Source: Anaerosporobacter mobilis DSM 15930 (GTDB lineage: Bacteria; Bacillota; Clostridia; Lachnospirales; Lachnospiraceae). Taken from it: a DNA stretch of 64,000 nt. Below the pieces are notes generated by a model, which saw nothing but the letters and a program-made list of their open reading frames with translations, was not told the DNA's origin and did no database searches. Position 1 is the stretch's first letter, and every line of letters starts with the position of its first letter. The stretch spans positions 96,501-160,500 of the forward strand of contig NZ_FRCP01000018.1 in assembly GCF_900142955.1 (NCBI RefSeq). The letters are read 5' to 3'. Both the position numbers and the translations under genes were made by a program. Below are positions 36,170-45,537 of this stretch, piece by piece.

Positions 36170-37753
36170 TTACTCTTCATCTTTTATGTTATGGTGATTT
36201 CTATATTCAGCAGGGCTAATGCCAACATATTTTTTGAATTTCTTGTGGAAATAATCAACATTCTTATACCCAACATTCTTACTAATCTCATATACTTTTA
36301 GATTATCTTGCAATAACATTTCTTTGGCTTGTGCAATTCGAATCTGGTCAACGTAGGAGTTAAAGTTAGAACCTACTTTCTTGCTGAATACTTTACCAAG
36401 ATAAGAGCTATTATAGCCAAACATAGGTGCTAGGGTATCCAATTTCAAATTGCTCTTATAATTATAACGAATATAATACAAGATATCATCGATTACACTA
36501 TCGCTTGACGAATTACCGATTAATTTAATTACTTGGTCAAATTGTTCGTTAAAGTAATTAATAATCTCATATAGATAGCGAGCATGATGAATGAATTCAA
36601 TAATCTCGGAATTACTTTGTAATTCAATGTCCTTATCATTATAGTTTTGTTCGATAAGGTGTTTCAGGTGAAGGAAGATCCCTGTTAAAAAGGATCGAAT
36701 GGAATCAATAGATTCCTTTGAGTAGAAGAGATTGTTCTTCAATTCTTCAAGTGAAATCTCAATACCTTTACGATTATATGTCTGAATATATTGGTAGAAG
36801 ATATTACAATAATGTTTGGAGTCATCTTCCGTGATTGCATAGGTTAATTGTTCAGCATTGGGCAGTTGTGTAGGTAATAGCATATGTTGATGCTTATCAC
36901 AGAAGAATCTTCTGTTTAATAATGTCAAAGCATCATGATAGGAGAAGTAGATATCATTAATATTCGCTGTGATTCGTCCTGCTGCAATGAACAGATTGGA
37001 GAATTCAGGGGCTTTTGGATTTATCTCCATATTCGTTAGTACGGTTTCAAATTGTTTAAGAAGCATTTCTCCTTTAATTATAACTACATCTTGTCCTGTT
37101 ATGCTTACCCGTTCAACGTTACGGCTCTTGACTGGAGATACACGCAACAGTTTACAGAAAGTATTGTAAAAATCCGTATCGCTTGGATAGTAACCATCAA
37201 GAATAACAGCACGATAACTGTCTGCAACTAAATTTAAGTCAGCCAGATTTAGATCAGTAGATTCCCGGCCAGAGGTATTTGAGGAAGTAGGAGTCTTGCC
37301 ATCTCGAATCATATCACGTAATATGGTAGTTTTGGCTTTTTCGCGATATGTTTCCATATTAGAGGTACGTTGTCTTTCTTTCATTATAGTTGTCTGAATT
37401 GATTTAACCGCATCAAGAAGTTCGTCTTCATCAACGGGTTTTGTTAAGTAGAAGTCAACACCACAACGGATGGCTTCTTGTGCGTATTTAAAATCAGAAT
37501 ATCCACTAAGAATGATAAATCTACCTTGAAATCCTTCTTCTCTTGCACGACGGGCCACTTCTGTACCATGCATCTTAGGCATTCGTATGTCTAATAAAAC
37601 TAAATCGGGATTATGTGCTAGAATGCCTTCTAAGGTATTGATACCATTAGTACCTTCGCCGCATAGATAAAAACCGAGGCTTTCCCAATCAAGAATATTC
37701 TTAAGGCCCTCTCTAACGGTAATTTCATCATCAGCTATAAAAAGTTTAAGCAT
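36170..37753 (-). CDS. AraC-type response regulator (YesN-like)
   Basis: 527 residues. N-terminal receiver domain with acidic pocket ADDE (~7-10), phosphorylated Asp55 in LVLLDIRMPKMHG, and KPVDEDEL (conserved Lys). A ~280-residue linker of unknown fold follows, then two AraC helix-turn-helices at ~425-520 ending VGYKNVDYFHKKFKKYVGISP. It is phosphorylated by the sensor kinase encoded 1 nt upstream and activates sugar-uptake genes; the Lpl-type importer operon is the natural target. SD gggagga precedes the ATG. Confidence 0.94.
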   Translation of the reverse strand: MLKLFIADDEITVREGLKNILDWESLGFYLCGEGTNGINTLEGILAHNPDLVLLDIRMPKMHGTEVARRAREEGFQGRFIILSGYSDFKYAQEAIRCGVDFYLTKPVDEDELLDAVKSIQTTIMKERQRTSNMETYREKAKTTILRDMIRDGKTPTSSNTSGRESTDLNLADLNLVADSYRAVILDGYYPSDTDFYNTFCKLLRVSPVKSRNVERVSITGQDVVIIKGEMLLKQFETVLTNMEINPKAPEFSNLFIAAGRITANINDIYFSYHDALTLLNRRFFCDKHQHMLLPTQLPNAEQLTYAITEDDSKHYCNIFYQYIQTYNRKGIEISLEELKNNLFYSKESIDSIRSFLTGIFLHLKHLIEQNYNDKDIELQSNSEIIEFIHHARYLYEIINYFNEQFDQVIKLIGNSSSDSVIDDILYYIRYNYKSNLKLDTLAPMFGYNSSYLGKVFSKKVGSNFNSYVDQIRIAQAKEMLLQDNLKVYEISKNVGYKNVDYFHKKFKKYVGISPAEYRNHHNIKDEE

Positions 37754-37754
37754 G

Positions 37755-39560
37755 TTATAAGTCCTCCCACTTGTAATGTAAAGGTAATATAATACTCACG
37801 GTAGTGCCTTTATCTGGAACACTTGTTATAGTAAGACCATACTCTGTCCCGTAACATAGCTGTATACGTTGATAGATATTAAATAGTCCAATACTTGAAT
37901 TTGGCCTTTTTTCGCGTGAGTGTATTTTATCTAATAATTTATCGTGTTCTTCTTCAGTAAGTCCGACGCCATTATCAGATACAGCAATAATAACAGTGTC
38001 GTTGGTGGAATCAGTTGAGACATTAATATGAATCATTCCATTGGATTCGATTTCTTCAAGCCCATGTATAATGGAATTTTCAACAATAGGCTGAATCAGT
38101 AGTGATAAAATATAATAATTGCTTGTACTGAATCCTGGTTCAATAGAGATTGCAAAGTTAATCTTATCTCCAAATCGTAATTTCTGAATGGTTAGATAGA
38201 TTTCAATATATTCTAATTCTGTACGTAGGCTGATAGTAATACCAGTACTTTCTAAGTTGTGACGCATGTATTTGCCCAGTAATTTTACAGCAGTAGCAAC
38301 GTCTTTATCTTGATTTGATAATGCTTTCATACGAATAGTTTCTAAGGTATTATATAAGAAATGAGGATTAATCTGACTTGAGAGCATTTCAAATTCTATC
38401 TTTTGTTGATGGTTTTTTAATCTTTGTTGATTGATTTTACCTTCATAAATCTCCTTATCCATCTCTTTAATACTGGTAATCATCGTAGTTAAATCTGAGT
38501 ATACTTCACTTAATTCATCGTTACCAGTGAATCCATGTATAATGTTGTAATCGCCCTTACTAACCTTATGCATCTCTGAACGAAGGGTATTGATACGATT
38601 AGAAAAGTGGTTCGCGTAGAAGATTACAATTAGCAATGGTACAAAGACACTAAATAATAGTGTTCCTACGCAAATTAGTATGATTTGTTTGGTATCTTTC
38701 AAAGCTTCTGTATCAATTGTCACTATATATAATTTGTCTTGACTTTGTATAGGTATTAGTGTGGATAACTCTACAAGGGCTTCTTCTTCATTATAAAAGG
38801 CACTTCCTGAGTAAGTAAAATATTTTTGATCATAATCAATAGGAAGAGCAAGTGTTTCGGTTAATTTCTTTTCGTTACCATAGAAGATGAAATCTTTGTT
38901 TACCGTAATTATGGTTTTGAATGTATTATTATTAATGCGAGATCTCAAATAATTATTACTAATGTTCATAACAAGTAAAGCATAATCGCCCCTTTGCGTT
39001 ATTGGGATTCGATAGGAAAAAGTCAATTCATTGGCGGGGTTAATTCCTTTGGAATCGGTTACAGTTCTTGTGTGCCAGAGATATCTGGCTGTATTAGAAG
39101 CTTCTTTATACCATTCCGTTCGTTGTATTTCAGGTGTGATTTTTTTGAAATTAGTATAATCTTGTATGGTATCATTCATGGTATATATTGTAATATTTGC
39201 TATTTCAGCATATCGTGATAAATATTTTTTGAATTTATCATAACTACCGATAGCTGCATTCGCTTCCTGCTTGGAACCATAGGTTGTTGATAGAATCTCC
39301 TGCAATTGATTATCCGAGAAAATCTCATCTGCTATGTTCTTAACGGAAGTAGTGACATCGAGAATAATACTTCGAACACGTATATTGTCAGAATTAATCT
39401 GAGCAGTATGATGCTTAATTAATAAGGAGCGTGTATTCAGTATTAAGTAGCAACCTACTATGGTAACAGGAATCAGAATTCCTAGTAAGTATACAGTGTA
39501 TAGCTGGTTTTTAATTTTTAAAGTTATCTTTTTTTTAAAATTAACATGAAATGATAGCAC
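37755..39560 (-). CDS. Sensor histidine kinase (YesM-like)
   Basis: 601 residues, starting at a GTG with aaggag 8 nt upstream. TM1 is at ~20-40, a ~250-residue extracytoplasmic sensor follows, TM2 is at ~292-315, then HAMP, the LytS/YesM-type His box SSQINPHFLYNTLETIRMKA (His ~396) and an ATP-binding domain with VENSIIHGLE and DNGVGL. It senses extracellular sugar or the loaded binding protein and phosphorylates the adjacent AraC-type regulator. The stop is 1 nt from the regulator's ATG, so the two are coupled. Confidence 0.94.
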   Translation of the reverse strand: MLSFHVNFKKKITLKIKNQLYTVYLLGILIPVTIVGCYLILNTRSLLIKHHTAQINSDNIRVRSIILDVTTSVKNIADEIFSDNQLQEILSTTYGSKQEANAAIGSYDKFKKYLSRYAEIANITIYTMNDTIQDYTNFKKITPEIQRTEWYKEASNTARYLWHTRTVTDSKGINPANELTFSYRIPITQRGDYALLVMNISNNYLRSRINNNTFKTIITVNKDFIFYGNEKKLTETLALPIDYDQKYFTYSGSAFYNEEEALVELSTLIPIQSQDKLYIVTIDTEALKDTKQIILICVGTLLFSVFVPLLIVIFYANHFSNRINTLRSEMHKVSKGDYNIIHGFTGNDELSEVYSDLTTMITSIKEMDKEIYEGKINQQRLKNHQQKIEFEMLSSQINPHFLYNTLETIRMKALSNQDKDVATAVKLLGKYMRHNLESTGITISLRTELEYIEIYLTIQKLRFGDKINFAISIEPGFSTSNYYILSLLIQPIVENSIIHGLEEIESNGMIHINVSTDSTNDTVIIAVSDNGVGLTEEEHDKLLDKIHSREKRPNSSIGLFNIYQRIQLCYGTEYGLTITSVPDKGTTVSIILPLHYKWEDL

Positions 39561-39786
39561 GTATTAATCTCCTTATAGGCTCCTGTAGGTTAATCGTATA
39601 AGTAAAATATACCAAAAAAAGATGAATTGTAAAATTCATACCATATTAATAGAGGTTTTTTTAGTATATGTTATCTTAATTATACATAATTATTATACAT
39701 TCAACATAATATTTTGTCAATTTTAGTGCTCGTTCTCTAAAAAAAAAGACAATTATATGGAATAATGATAGTATTTTTATATACAG

Positions 39787-39802
39787 GTATCATGTATGAT
39801 AC
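39787..39802 (+). promoter_or_regulatory. Perfect palindrome before the GH3 gene
   Basis: gtatcat-gt-atgatac is a perfect 16-bp inverted repeat ~100 bp upstream of the beta-glucosidase start, in the otherwise featureless AT-rich 39561-39900 spacer between divergent genes. It is a plausible operator; no matching copy was noticed elsewhere in the window. Confidence 0.45.
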
Positions 39803-39900
39803 TTAAGTAAAAGTTTCGTAATTATATTTATAATAGCAACTATAGATATGGCTACATAAAAAACTCTGATTGAATTATATAAAGAAAAGGAATGCATACT

Positions 39901-42114
39901 ATGAAAAAACTATCAATAGAACAGGAACATCACGTAAAATCACTGTTGGAACAATTAACACTAGAAGAAAAAATCGGAATGATTCATGGAAATGGTTTAT
40001 TCAAAACAGCTGGGGTAGAGCGTCTTGGGATTCCAGCACTTAAGTTCGCTGATGGGCCTATGGGTGTCCGTAATGATTTTGAGAACGCCAAATGGAAAAC
40101 AATTGGTCTATCCTATGACTTTGTATCCTATTTACCTAGTAATACATCTATAGCATCTACATGGAATAAAGAGGTAGCTTATCAAGTAGGACAAGTGTTA
40201 GGGGAAGAAGCAAGAGGACGTGGCAAGGACATGATCTTAGCACCTGGGATTAATGTGAAACGTAGTCCGCTATGTGGTAGGAATTTTGAATATATGAGTG
40301 AAGATCCATATCTAATCAAGGAATTAGCGGTTCCATTAATTAAAGGGGTGCAAGAAGCTGATGTAGCTGCCTGTGTGAAACATTTCGCCGCAAATAGTCA
40401 AGAAACAAAGCGACTTGAAGTAGAAGCTATCATTGATGACCGTGCTTTTCGTGAGTTATATCTTCCTGCCTTCAAAGCGGCGGTAGAAGAAGGTGAGTCC
40501 TATTCTATTATGGGAGCGTATAACCGCTATAAGGGTGAGCACTGTTGTCATAGCAAATGTTTGCTTGACGATATTCTTAGAGAAGAGTGGGATTATGATG
40601 GTGTGGTCATCTCTGATTGGGGCGGTGCACATGACACGGAACAAGCAGCCAATACAAGTCTTGATATTGAGATGTCGGTAACGGATAATTTTGATGAATA
40701 TTTTATGGCAAATCCTTTAATAGAGGCAGTAAAGAGTGGTAAGGTTTTAGAAGAGCAGATAGATAAAAAGGTACGCAGAATTCTTACTATGATGGAACGT
40801 CTACACATGTTTAGCGAAGAGAGAAAATCGGGTTCTTATAATACGCCTGAACATAGGGCGGTGATTCGTAAAGCTTCGGAAGAGGGAGTTGTATTACTTA
40901 AGAATGAGGAGAATCGACTTCCGCTTAGTAAGAAAGTTAAAAAGCTTGCAGTCATTGGGCAGAACGGAGATATGATCCATAGTAATGGTGGTGGAAGTGC
41001 GGAAATCAAAGCACTTTATGAAATCTCACCATTATTAGGAATCAATATGTTACTTGGTGGTAACACAAAAATCCAGTACGCACCCGGGTACTATATTGAG
41101 CCTAAGAAGGAAGAAAGTGATGTGAATTGGCAGGAAAGTAGTCTTGAGGATATTGTAAATCGTAGTGGTAGCTCAGAAGGAGTTACACCTGAGAATACGA
41201 AGGATAATCAAGTCGATGAACATCTGATTGTAGAGCAGAAGAAACGTAAGGAATTACGAGAAGAAGCAGTCAAAGTGGCAAAAGAAGCAGACGAAGTTAT
41301 TATAATCGGGGGATTAAACCACGATTACGATACGGAGGGAGCTGATCGTAATGATTTAATTCTTCCTTATGAGCAAGATGAATTGATTAAAGCAGTGTTA
41401 GAAGTGAAACCGGAAGCAGTTATTGTTATCATTTCTGGTTCACCTGTTGAGATGAGACAGTGGGAGAAGAATGCAAAGGCAATTGTTTGGACGTCTTATG
41501 CTGGTATGGAAGGGGGAACTGGGCTTGCTAGGGTATTGTTTGGTGATGTGAATCCTTCAGGTAAATTACCGGAGTCTTTCCCGATTACGATTACGGATTC
41601 GCCAGCACATTGCATCGGTGAATTCCCAGGAGATTTAGAGGTACATCATTCAGAAGGTATTAACATAGGATATCGATATTATAGTACCAAGAAGGTACCT
41701 ACCCAGTTCTGCTTTGGTCATGGGTTATCATATACTACATTTGCATATGAGGATTTAGTAATTGACAATTCTTTAGTTGGTAGGATAGATGATAATACAG
41801 TGATAGATAGTGTGAAAATAACAGGTCAAGTACGTATTACCAATATTGGAAATCAAAGAGGTGCAGAAGTTGTTCAGATCTATGTATCACCTGTAGAAAG
41901 TAAGGTTGAACGTCCAGAAATTGAGATAAAAGGATTTGAAAAAGTTTCTCTTGAACCAGGTGAATCTAAGATTGTAACATTTTCACTTGATAGTAGTGCA
42001 TTCTCCTACTATGACGCAGAAGAAAAAGCGTTCGTTGTAGAACCAGGAAAATATACGATACGTGTTGGTAGTTCCTGTGAAGATATTCGTGTAGAAGCAG
42101 ATGTTATACTGTAG
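39901..42114 (+). CDS. GH3 beta-glucosidase
   Basis: ~737 residues with the three-domain GH3 plan. The N-terminal barrel starts LLEQLTLEEKIGMIHG and has the conserved KHFAANSQE and nucleophile Asp (~239) in VVISDWGGAHDT. The C-terminal alpha/beta domain holds the acid/base region (VIIIGGLNHDYDTEGADRND). A fibronectin-III-like tail (GAEVVQIYVSP onward) ends the protein. It removes beta-linked glucose (or xylose/arabinose) from imported oligosaccharides; no signal peptide. An ATG at 39892 is 1 nt behind the aaagg SD, so the ATG at 39901 is chosen. Monocistronic; possibly controlled through the 39787 palindrome. Confidence 0.92.
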   Translation: MKKLSIEQEHHVKSLLEQLTLEEKIGMIHGNGLFKTAGVERLGIPALKFADGPMGVRNDFENAKWKTIGLSYDFVSYLPSNTSIASTWNKEVAYQVGQVLGEEARGRGKDMILAPGINVKRSPLCGRNFEYMSEDPYLIKELAVPLIKGVQEADVAACVKHFAANSQETKRLEVEAIIDDRAFRELYLPAFKAAVEEGESYSIMGAYNRYKGEHCCHSKCLLDDILREEWDYDGVVISDWGGAHDTEQAANTSLDIEMSVTDNFDEYFMANPLIEAVKSGKVLEEQIDKKVRRILTMMERLHMFSEERKSGSYNTPEHRAVIRKASEEGVVLLKNEENRLPLSKKVKKLAVIGQNGDMIHSNGGGSAEIKALYEISPLLGINMLLGGNTKIQYAPGYYIEPKKEESDVNWQESSLEDIVNRSGSSEGVTPENTKDNQVDEHLIVEQKKRKELREEAVKVAKEADEVIIIGGLNHDYDTEGADRNDLILPYEQDELIKAVLEVKPEAVIVIISGSPVEMRQWEKNAKAIVWTSYAGMEGGTGLARVLFGDVNPSGKLPESFPITITDSPAHCIGEFPGDLEVHHSEGINIGYRYYSTKKVPTQFCFGHGLSYTTFAYEDLVIDNSLVGRIDDNTVIDSVKITGQVRITNIGNQRGAEVVQIYVSPVESKVERPEIEIKGFEKVSLEPGESKIVTFSLDSSAFSYYDAEEKAFVVEPGKYTIRVGSSCEDIRVEADVIL

Positions 42115-42341
42115 AGAATTATAGAAACGCGATAGAATTGTTTGTACTTCTTTTGTTTAGTTATAAATAACATAAGTAATTCTAAAGTATCATTACCCCT
42201 TAAATCCTTGACTGCGCTTTCTGGCAATAGTACAATTATCGTTAGAATAAAGAAGTCGATTACGTGGACTTTTATGACGTCTTAAGAGTTAATAAGTCGG
42301 AATATTGAATAGATACGATAAGGAAAGGCACAGGGATAAGT

Positions 42342-43469
42342 ATGCATAGAATAGGTATAATTGGTGGCGGACAACTAGGTAAGATGATGATTCTTGATGC
42401 GAAGAGATTGGATTACTATTTCGTGATTCTAGATCCAACGAAGAATTGCCCTGCGGATAGCATTGCAGATGAACATATCGTTGCTAGCTTTGATGATGTT
42501 GAGGCAATTAAGCAATTGGCAGAATGTGTAGATGTAGTAACCTATGAATTTGAACATATTAATGCGAAAGCTTTGCAATTATTAGAAGAGCAAGGACACA
42601 AAGTCTATCCATCAAGTGAAACGTTACTTCATATTCAGAATAAACTGAATCAAAAGGATTGGCTACGTAAACATAAGATACCTGTACCAGATTATTTGGA
42701 CGTTAATGGAATAGAGGAAATCCTACAAGCTGGAGATAAGTATGGATATCCAATAATCTTAAAGACATGTACCGGTGGCTATGATGGTAAGGGTAATGCA
42801 ATCATCAGGGCACGGGAAGAAGTAGAAACTGCATATGACTGCCTTGGAGCAGGCAAATTTCCATTAATGGTAGAAGAATTCGTACCATTTCAGAAAGAAG
42901 TGTCGATTTTTGTATGTAGAAGTGCAAATGGAGATATTAAGGTATTCCCTGTTGCGGAGAATGTGCATGTGAATAGTATTCTTGATGAAACAACAGTTCC
43001 AGCTGTAATCTCTAAGGAGAGCACAGACGAGGCAATGGAGATTGCTAAGAAGACAATTGAAGTATTTGGTTGTTGTGGCATGCTTTGTATTGAATTGTTT
43101 GTCAAGAAAGATGGACATATCCTTGTTAATGAACTAGCACCAAGACCACATAACTCTGGTCATTATACAATCGAAGGTTGTTATACGTCGCAATATGAAA
43201 ATCATATTCGTGCGATTCTTTCTCAACCACTTGGGGACACTTCTCTTATTCGTCCGACGGCTATGAAGAATATAATAGGACAGACAAATGGAGACGCTAA
43301 CGTTCAAGGTCTTGAAGAGGCATATCAAAAACCAGGTGTGAAGATTCATCTATATGGTAAGGATAAGGTTGCCGTTGGTCGTAAGATGGGACATATAACA
43401 GCAACAGCAACAACGATAGAGGAAGCCTTAGAAGCTGTTCGCTTTGCACATGAGAAGATTAGTTTTTAA
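42342..43469 (+). CDS. purK: N5-carboxyaminoimidazole ribonucleotide synthetase
   Basis: 375 residues of ATP-grasp fold. The N-terminal IGIIGGGQLGKMM nucleotide-fold motif is followed by TYEFEHI, the ATP-grasp core KTCTGGYDGKGN (~146-157) and VNELAPRPHNSGH (~267-279). It carboxylates AIR with ATP and bicarbonate to N5-CAIR, which PurE encoded 31 nt downstream converts to CAIR. The 227-bp region upstream carries no recognisable purine riboswitch. The pair is a class I PurK/PurE system. Confidence 0.97.
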   Translation: MHRIGIIGGGQLGKMMILDAKRLDYYFVILDPTKNCPADSIADEHIVASFDDVEAIKQLAECVDVVTYEFEHINAKALQLLEEQGHKVYPSSETLLHIQNKLNQKDWLRKHKIPVPDYLDVNGIEEILQAGDKYGYPIILKTCTGGYDGKGNAIIRAREEVETAYDCLGAGKFPLMVEEFVPFQKEVSIFVCRSANGDIKVFPVAENVHVNSILDETTVPAVISKESTDEAMEIAKKTIEVFGCCGMLCIELFVKKDGHILVNELAPRPHNSGHYTIEGCYTSQYENHIRAILSQPLGDTSLIRPTAMKNIIGQTNGDANVQGLEEAYQKPGVKIHLYGKDKVAVGRKMGHITATATTIEEALEAVRFAHEKISF

Positions 43470-43500
43470 TAATAAATAATAACGAAATGAGGATGATGGC

Positions 43501-44010
43501 ATGGCTAAGATAGGTATTATCATGGGGAGTGATTCTGATCTTCCAGTAATGAGCAAGGCAGCAGAGATATTAGATGAGTTAAAGGTAGAATATGAATTAA
43601 CAATTGTATCTGCACATCGTACTCCAGATCGTCTGTATGATTATGCAAAGAATGCGGAAGGAAGAGGAATTGAAGTAATTATAGCGGGTGCAGGTGGAGC
43701 AGCGCATCTACCAGGTATGACTGCCGCTATGACAGTTCTTCCTGTTATTGGTGTTCCTGTTCAGACAAAAGCTCTTGGTGGAGTAGATAGTTTATATTCA
43801 ATCTGCCAGATGCCACCAGGTATTCCGGTTGCAACCGTTGCAATTAATGGAGCTTTGAATGCGGGATTATTAGCAGCGAAGATCCTTGCTACCACAGATT
43901 TAGATTTAAGAGAACGTTTGAAAACATATGCGAATGGATTGAATGATATGGTTCTTGAAAAGGCAGAAAAACTTGAGACGATTAAGTATCAAGCATATTT
44001 GAATCAATAG
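43501..44010 (+). CDS. purE: N5-carboxyaminoimidazole ribonucleotide mutase
   Basis: 169 residues, full length for class I PurE. The signature GSDSDLPVM (~9-17), VSAHRTPDRL (~40-49, catalytic His) and AGAGGAAHLPGM (~65-76) are all present. It moves the carboxyl group of N5-CAIR to form CAIR in purine synthesis. It forms a two-gene operon with purK and ends at a terminator. Confidence 0.97.
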   Translation: MAKIGIIMGSDSDLPVMSKAAEILDELKVEYELTIVSAHRTPDRLYDYAKNAEGRGIEVIIAGAGGAAHLPGMTAAMTVLPVIGVPVQTKALGGVDSLYSICQMPPGIPVATVAINGALNAGLLAAKILATTDLDLRERLKTYANGLNDMVLEKAEKLETIKYQAYLNQ

Positions 44011-44016
44011 AGATTT

Positions 44017-44064
44017 AGGAAGGTTATAAAGTTGGTATCAATTTTGTAACCTTCCTATTATTTA
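44017..44064 (+). terminator. Terminator after purE
   Basis: aggaaggtta (44017-44026) pairs perfectly with taaccttcct (44047-44056), followed by attattt. It separates purKE from the convergent GH27 gene. Confidence 0.82.
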
Positions 44065-44114
44065 TGTGTGGATTTAAAAGTATTATCTAGTTTGATAGTT
44101 TAAATAGTCTGGTG

Positions 44115-45416
44115 TCAGTTTTTACGTATTCGGTATAGCTTAGCACCATGAGTAGGAACCGTTACAGTAGGAGTTGTACTATCGGAGAGAGAATTGAATT
44201 CTAGTATTTCATTTGACCATAATTCTGTAAACTCTACCGCTTCTAAGGATTCAAGATTTAACCATTCTGGTTGTAGTTCAATGTCTCCTTCTTCCTCTAG
44301 ATTGAAGATAGCTAGGTATTGTACATCTTCATGTAGATCTTCAGAATACCAAACAGCTTGTTTATCGCTTCGCATAATTTGTCTTGCATTATGATTACCT
44401 GTTAATAGATGCAACACATTCCTGTTTGTAATAAGGTTTAGTGTCCATTCATCAAGTTTTGGAAGTTCTGCACCTAACATCATAGGAGAGCGGAATATGG
44501 ACCAAAGTGTCATCATTGTAATCTGTTCTTCTTTGGTAAAGTTAGTCAATCGTTCTGCATGGAATCCCTTACCAACAAAGCCAACAGGTAACATATCACA
44601 ATCAGGATAGCAACCAGTAGAGACATGGTTTTGCCAATGTTCACAACGTTCGAACATATTTAATAGAAGAGGCCAAGTATCCCAGAAATCATCTGTAATT
44701 CTCCACATGTTGGCATAACGTTCATAATGCCAAGCTTCCTCTAATTTAGCTGGCCCAGGGGATAGGCTTAATACCATCGGACGATTACAATTATTAATTG
44801 CCTCATGCAACATAACGATTTCTTCTTTGGCAGAAGCTGCGTCCATACGACAAATATCGTCACATTTGATAAAATCAACTCCCCACTCCGAGTATAGTTC
44901 AAAAATAGAATTGTAGTATTCCTTTGAACCAGATTTACTTGGAAATACTCCATACATGTCTGGATTCCAAGAACAGATGGAACTAGGATCAGCAATTTCA
45001 TTTGCTGTTATAGTTGTCCCCTTAATTGGCGTATGCATATGTGCTGCTATACGAGGAATTCCTCTCATAATATGAATACCGAATTTGAGACCTAAACTAT
45101 GGATATAGTCTGCTAATGGTTTGAAGCCATTTCCATTAGAAGCAGAGGGAAAACGGTCGGGACATGGAAGAAGGCGAGAGTATTCGTCCATGGCTACCTT
45201 TTCGAAGGGAATATACTGATATTGATCTCTTTTCGTACCTACGTTATAAGCGTACCACTGAATATCTACCACAACATATTCAAAACCATAAGGCTTAAGG
45301 TATTTCGCCATATAGTCGGCATTTCTTTTGATATCTTCCTCTGTAACGGAGGTGTCGTAATAATCATAACTGTTCCACCCCATCGGTGGAGTTGGTGCGA
45401 ATGTGTTTTTATCCAT
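44115..45416 (-). CDS. GH27 alpha-galactosidase-like glycosidase
   Basis: 433 residues. GH27 barrel motifs: TPPMGWNSYDYYD (~9-21), VVVDIQWY (~48-55), nucleophile Asp (~186) in VDFIKCDDICR, and the acid/base region WRITDDFWDTW (~241-251). A C-terminal beta-sandwich follows. GH27 members hydrolyse alpha-galactosides, alpha-N-acetylgalactosaminides or beta-L-arabinopyranosides; the extended IQWYAYNV region makes the substrate uncertain. No signal peptide, so cytoplasmic. Divergent from the AraC regulator, which probably controls it. It lies in the middle of the purine genes. Confidence 0.87.
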   Translation of the reverse strand: MDKNTFAPTPPMGWNSYDYYDTSVTEEDIKRNADYMAKYLKPYGFEYVVVDIQWYAYNVGTKRDQYQYIPFEKVAMDEYSRLLPCPDRFPSASNGNGFKPLADYIHSLGLKFGIHIMRGIPRIAAHMHTPIKGTTITANEIADPSSICSWNPDMYGVFPSKSGSKEYYNSIFELYSEWGVDFIKCDDICRMDAASAKEEIVMLHEAINNCNRPMVLSLSPGPAKLEEAWHYERYANMWRITDDFWDTWPLLLNMFERCEHWQNHVSTGCYPDCDMLPVGFVGKGFHAERLTNFTKEEQITMMTLWSIFRSPMMLGAELPKLDEWTLNLITNRNVLHLLTGNHNARQIMRSDKQAVWYSEDLHEDVQYLAIFNLEEEGDIELQPEWLNLESLEAVEFTELWSNEILEFNSLSDSTTPTVTVPTHGAKLYRIRKN

Positions 45417-45439
45417 AATATGTACTCCTTTATATATTT

Positions 45440-45473
45440 ACTGTTTATAGTCAAATGACTAACTACTGTTTAT
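45440..45473. promoter_or_regulatory. Direct repeats and palindrome between GH27 and AraC genes
   Basis: ACTGTTTAT occurs as a direct repeat at 45440-45448 and 45465-45473 (25-bp period), with the perfect palindrome tagtca-aa-tgacta (45448-45461) between. AraC-family activators commonly bind paired direct repeats, so this is a candidate site for the divergent regulator, placed just upstream of the GH27 start. Confidence 0.5.
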
Positions 45474-45537
45474 TTCATTATACATATGGTACTCTTATAT
45501 AGAAAAGAGGACTAATACTGCATAAGGGGGTAATATT

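Noticed and set aside
42115..42341. Possible purine riboswitch before purK
   Set aside because: The conserved purine-aptamer core and flanking helices are not present; the spacer shows no strong structure.
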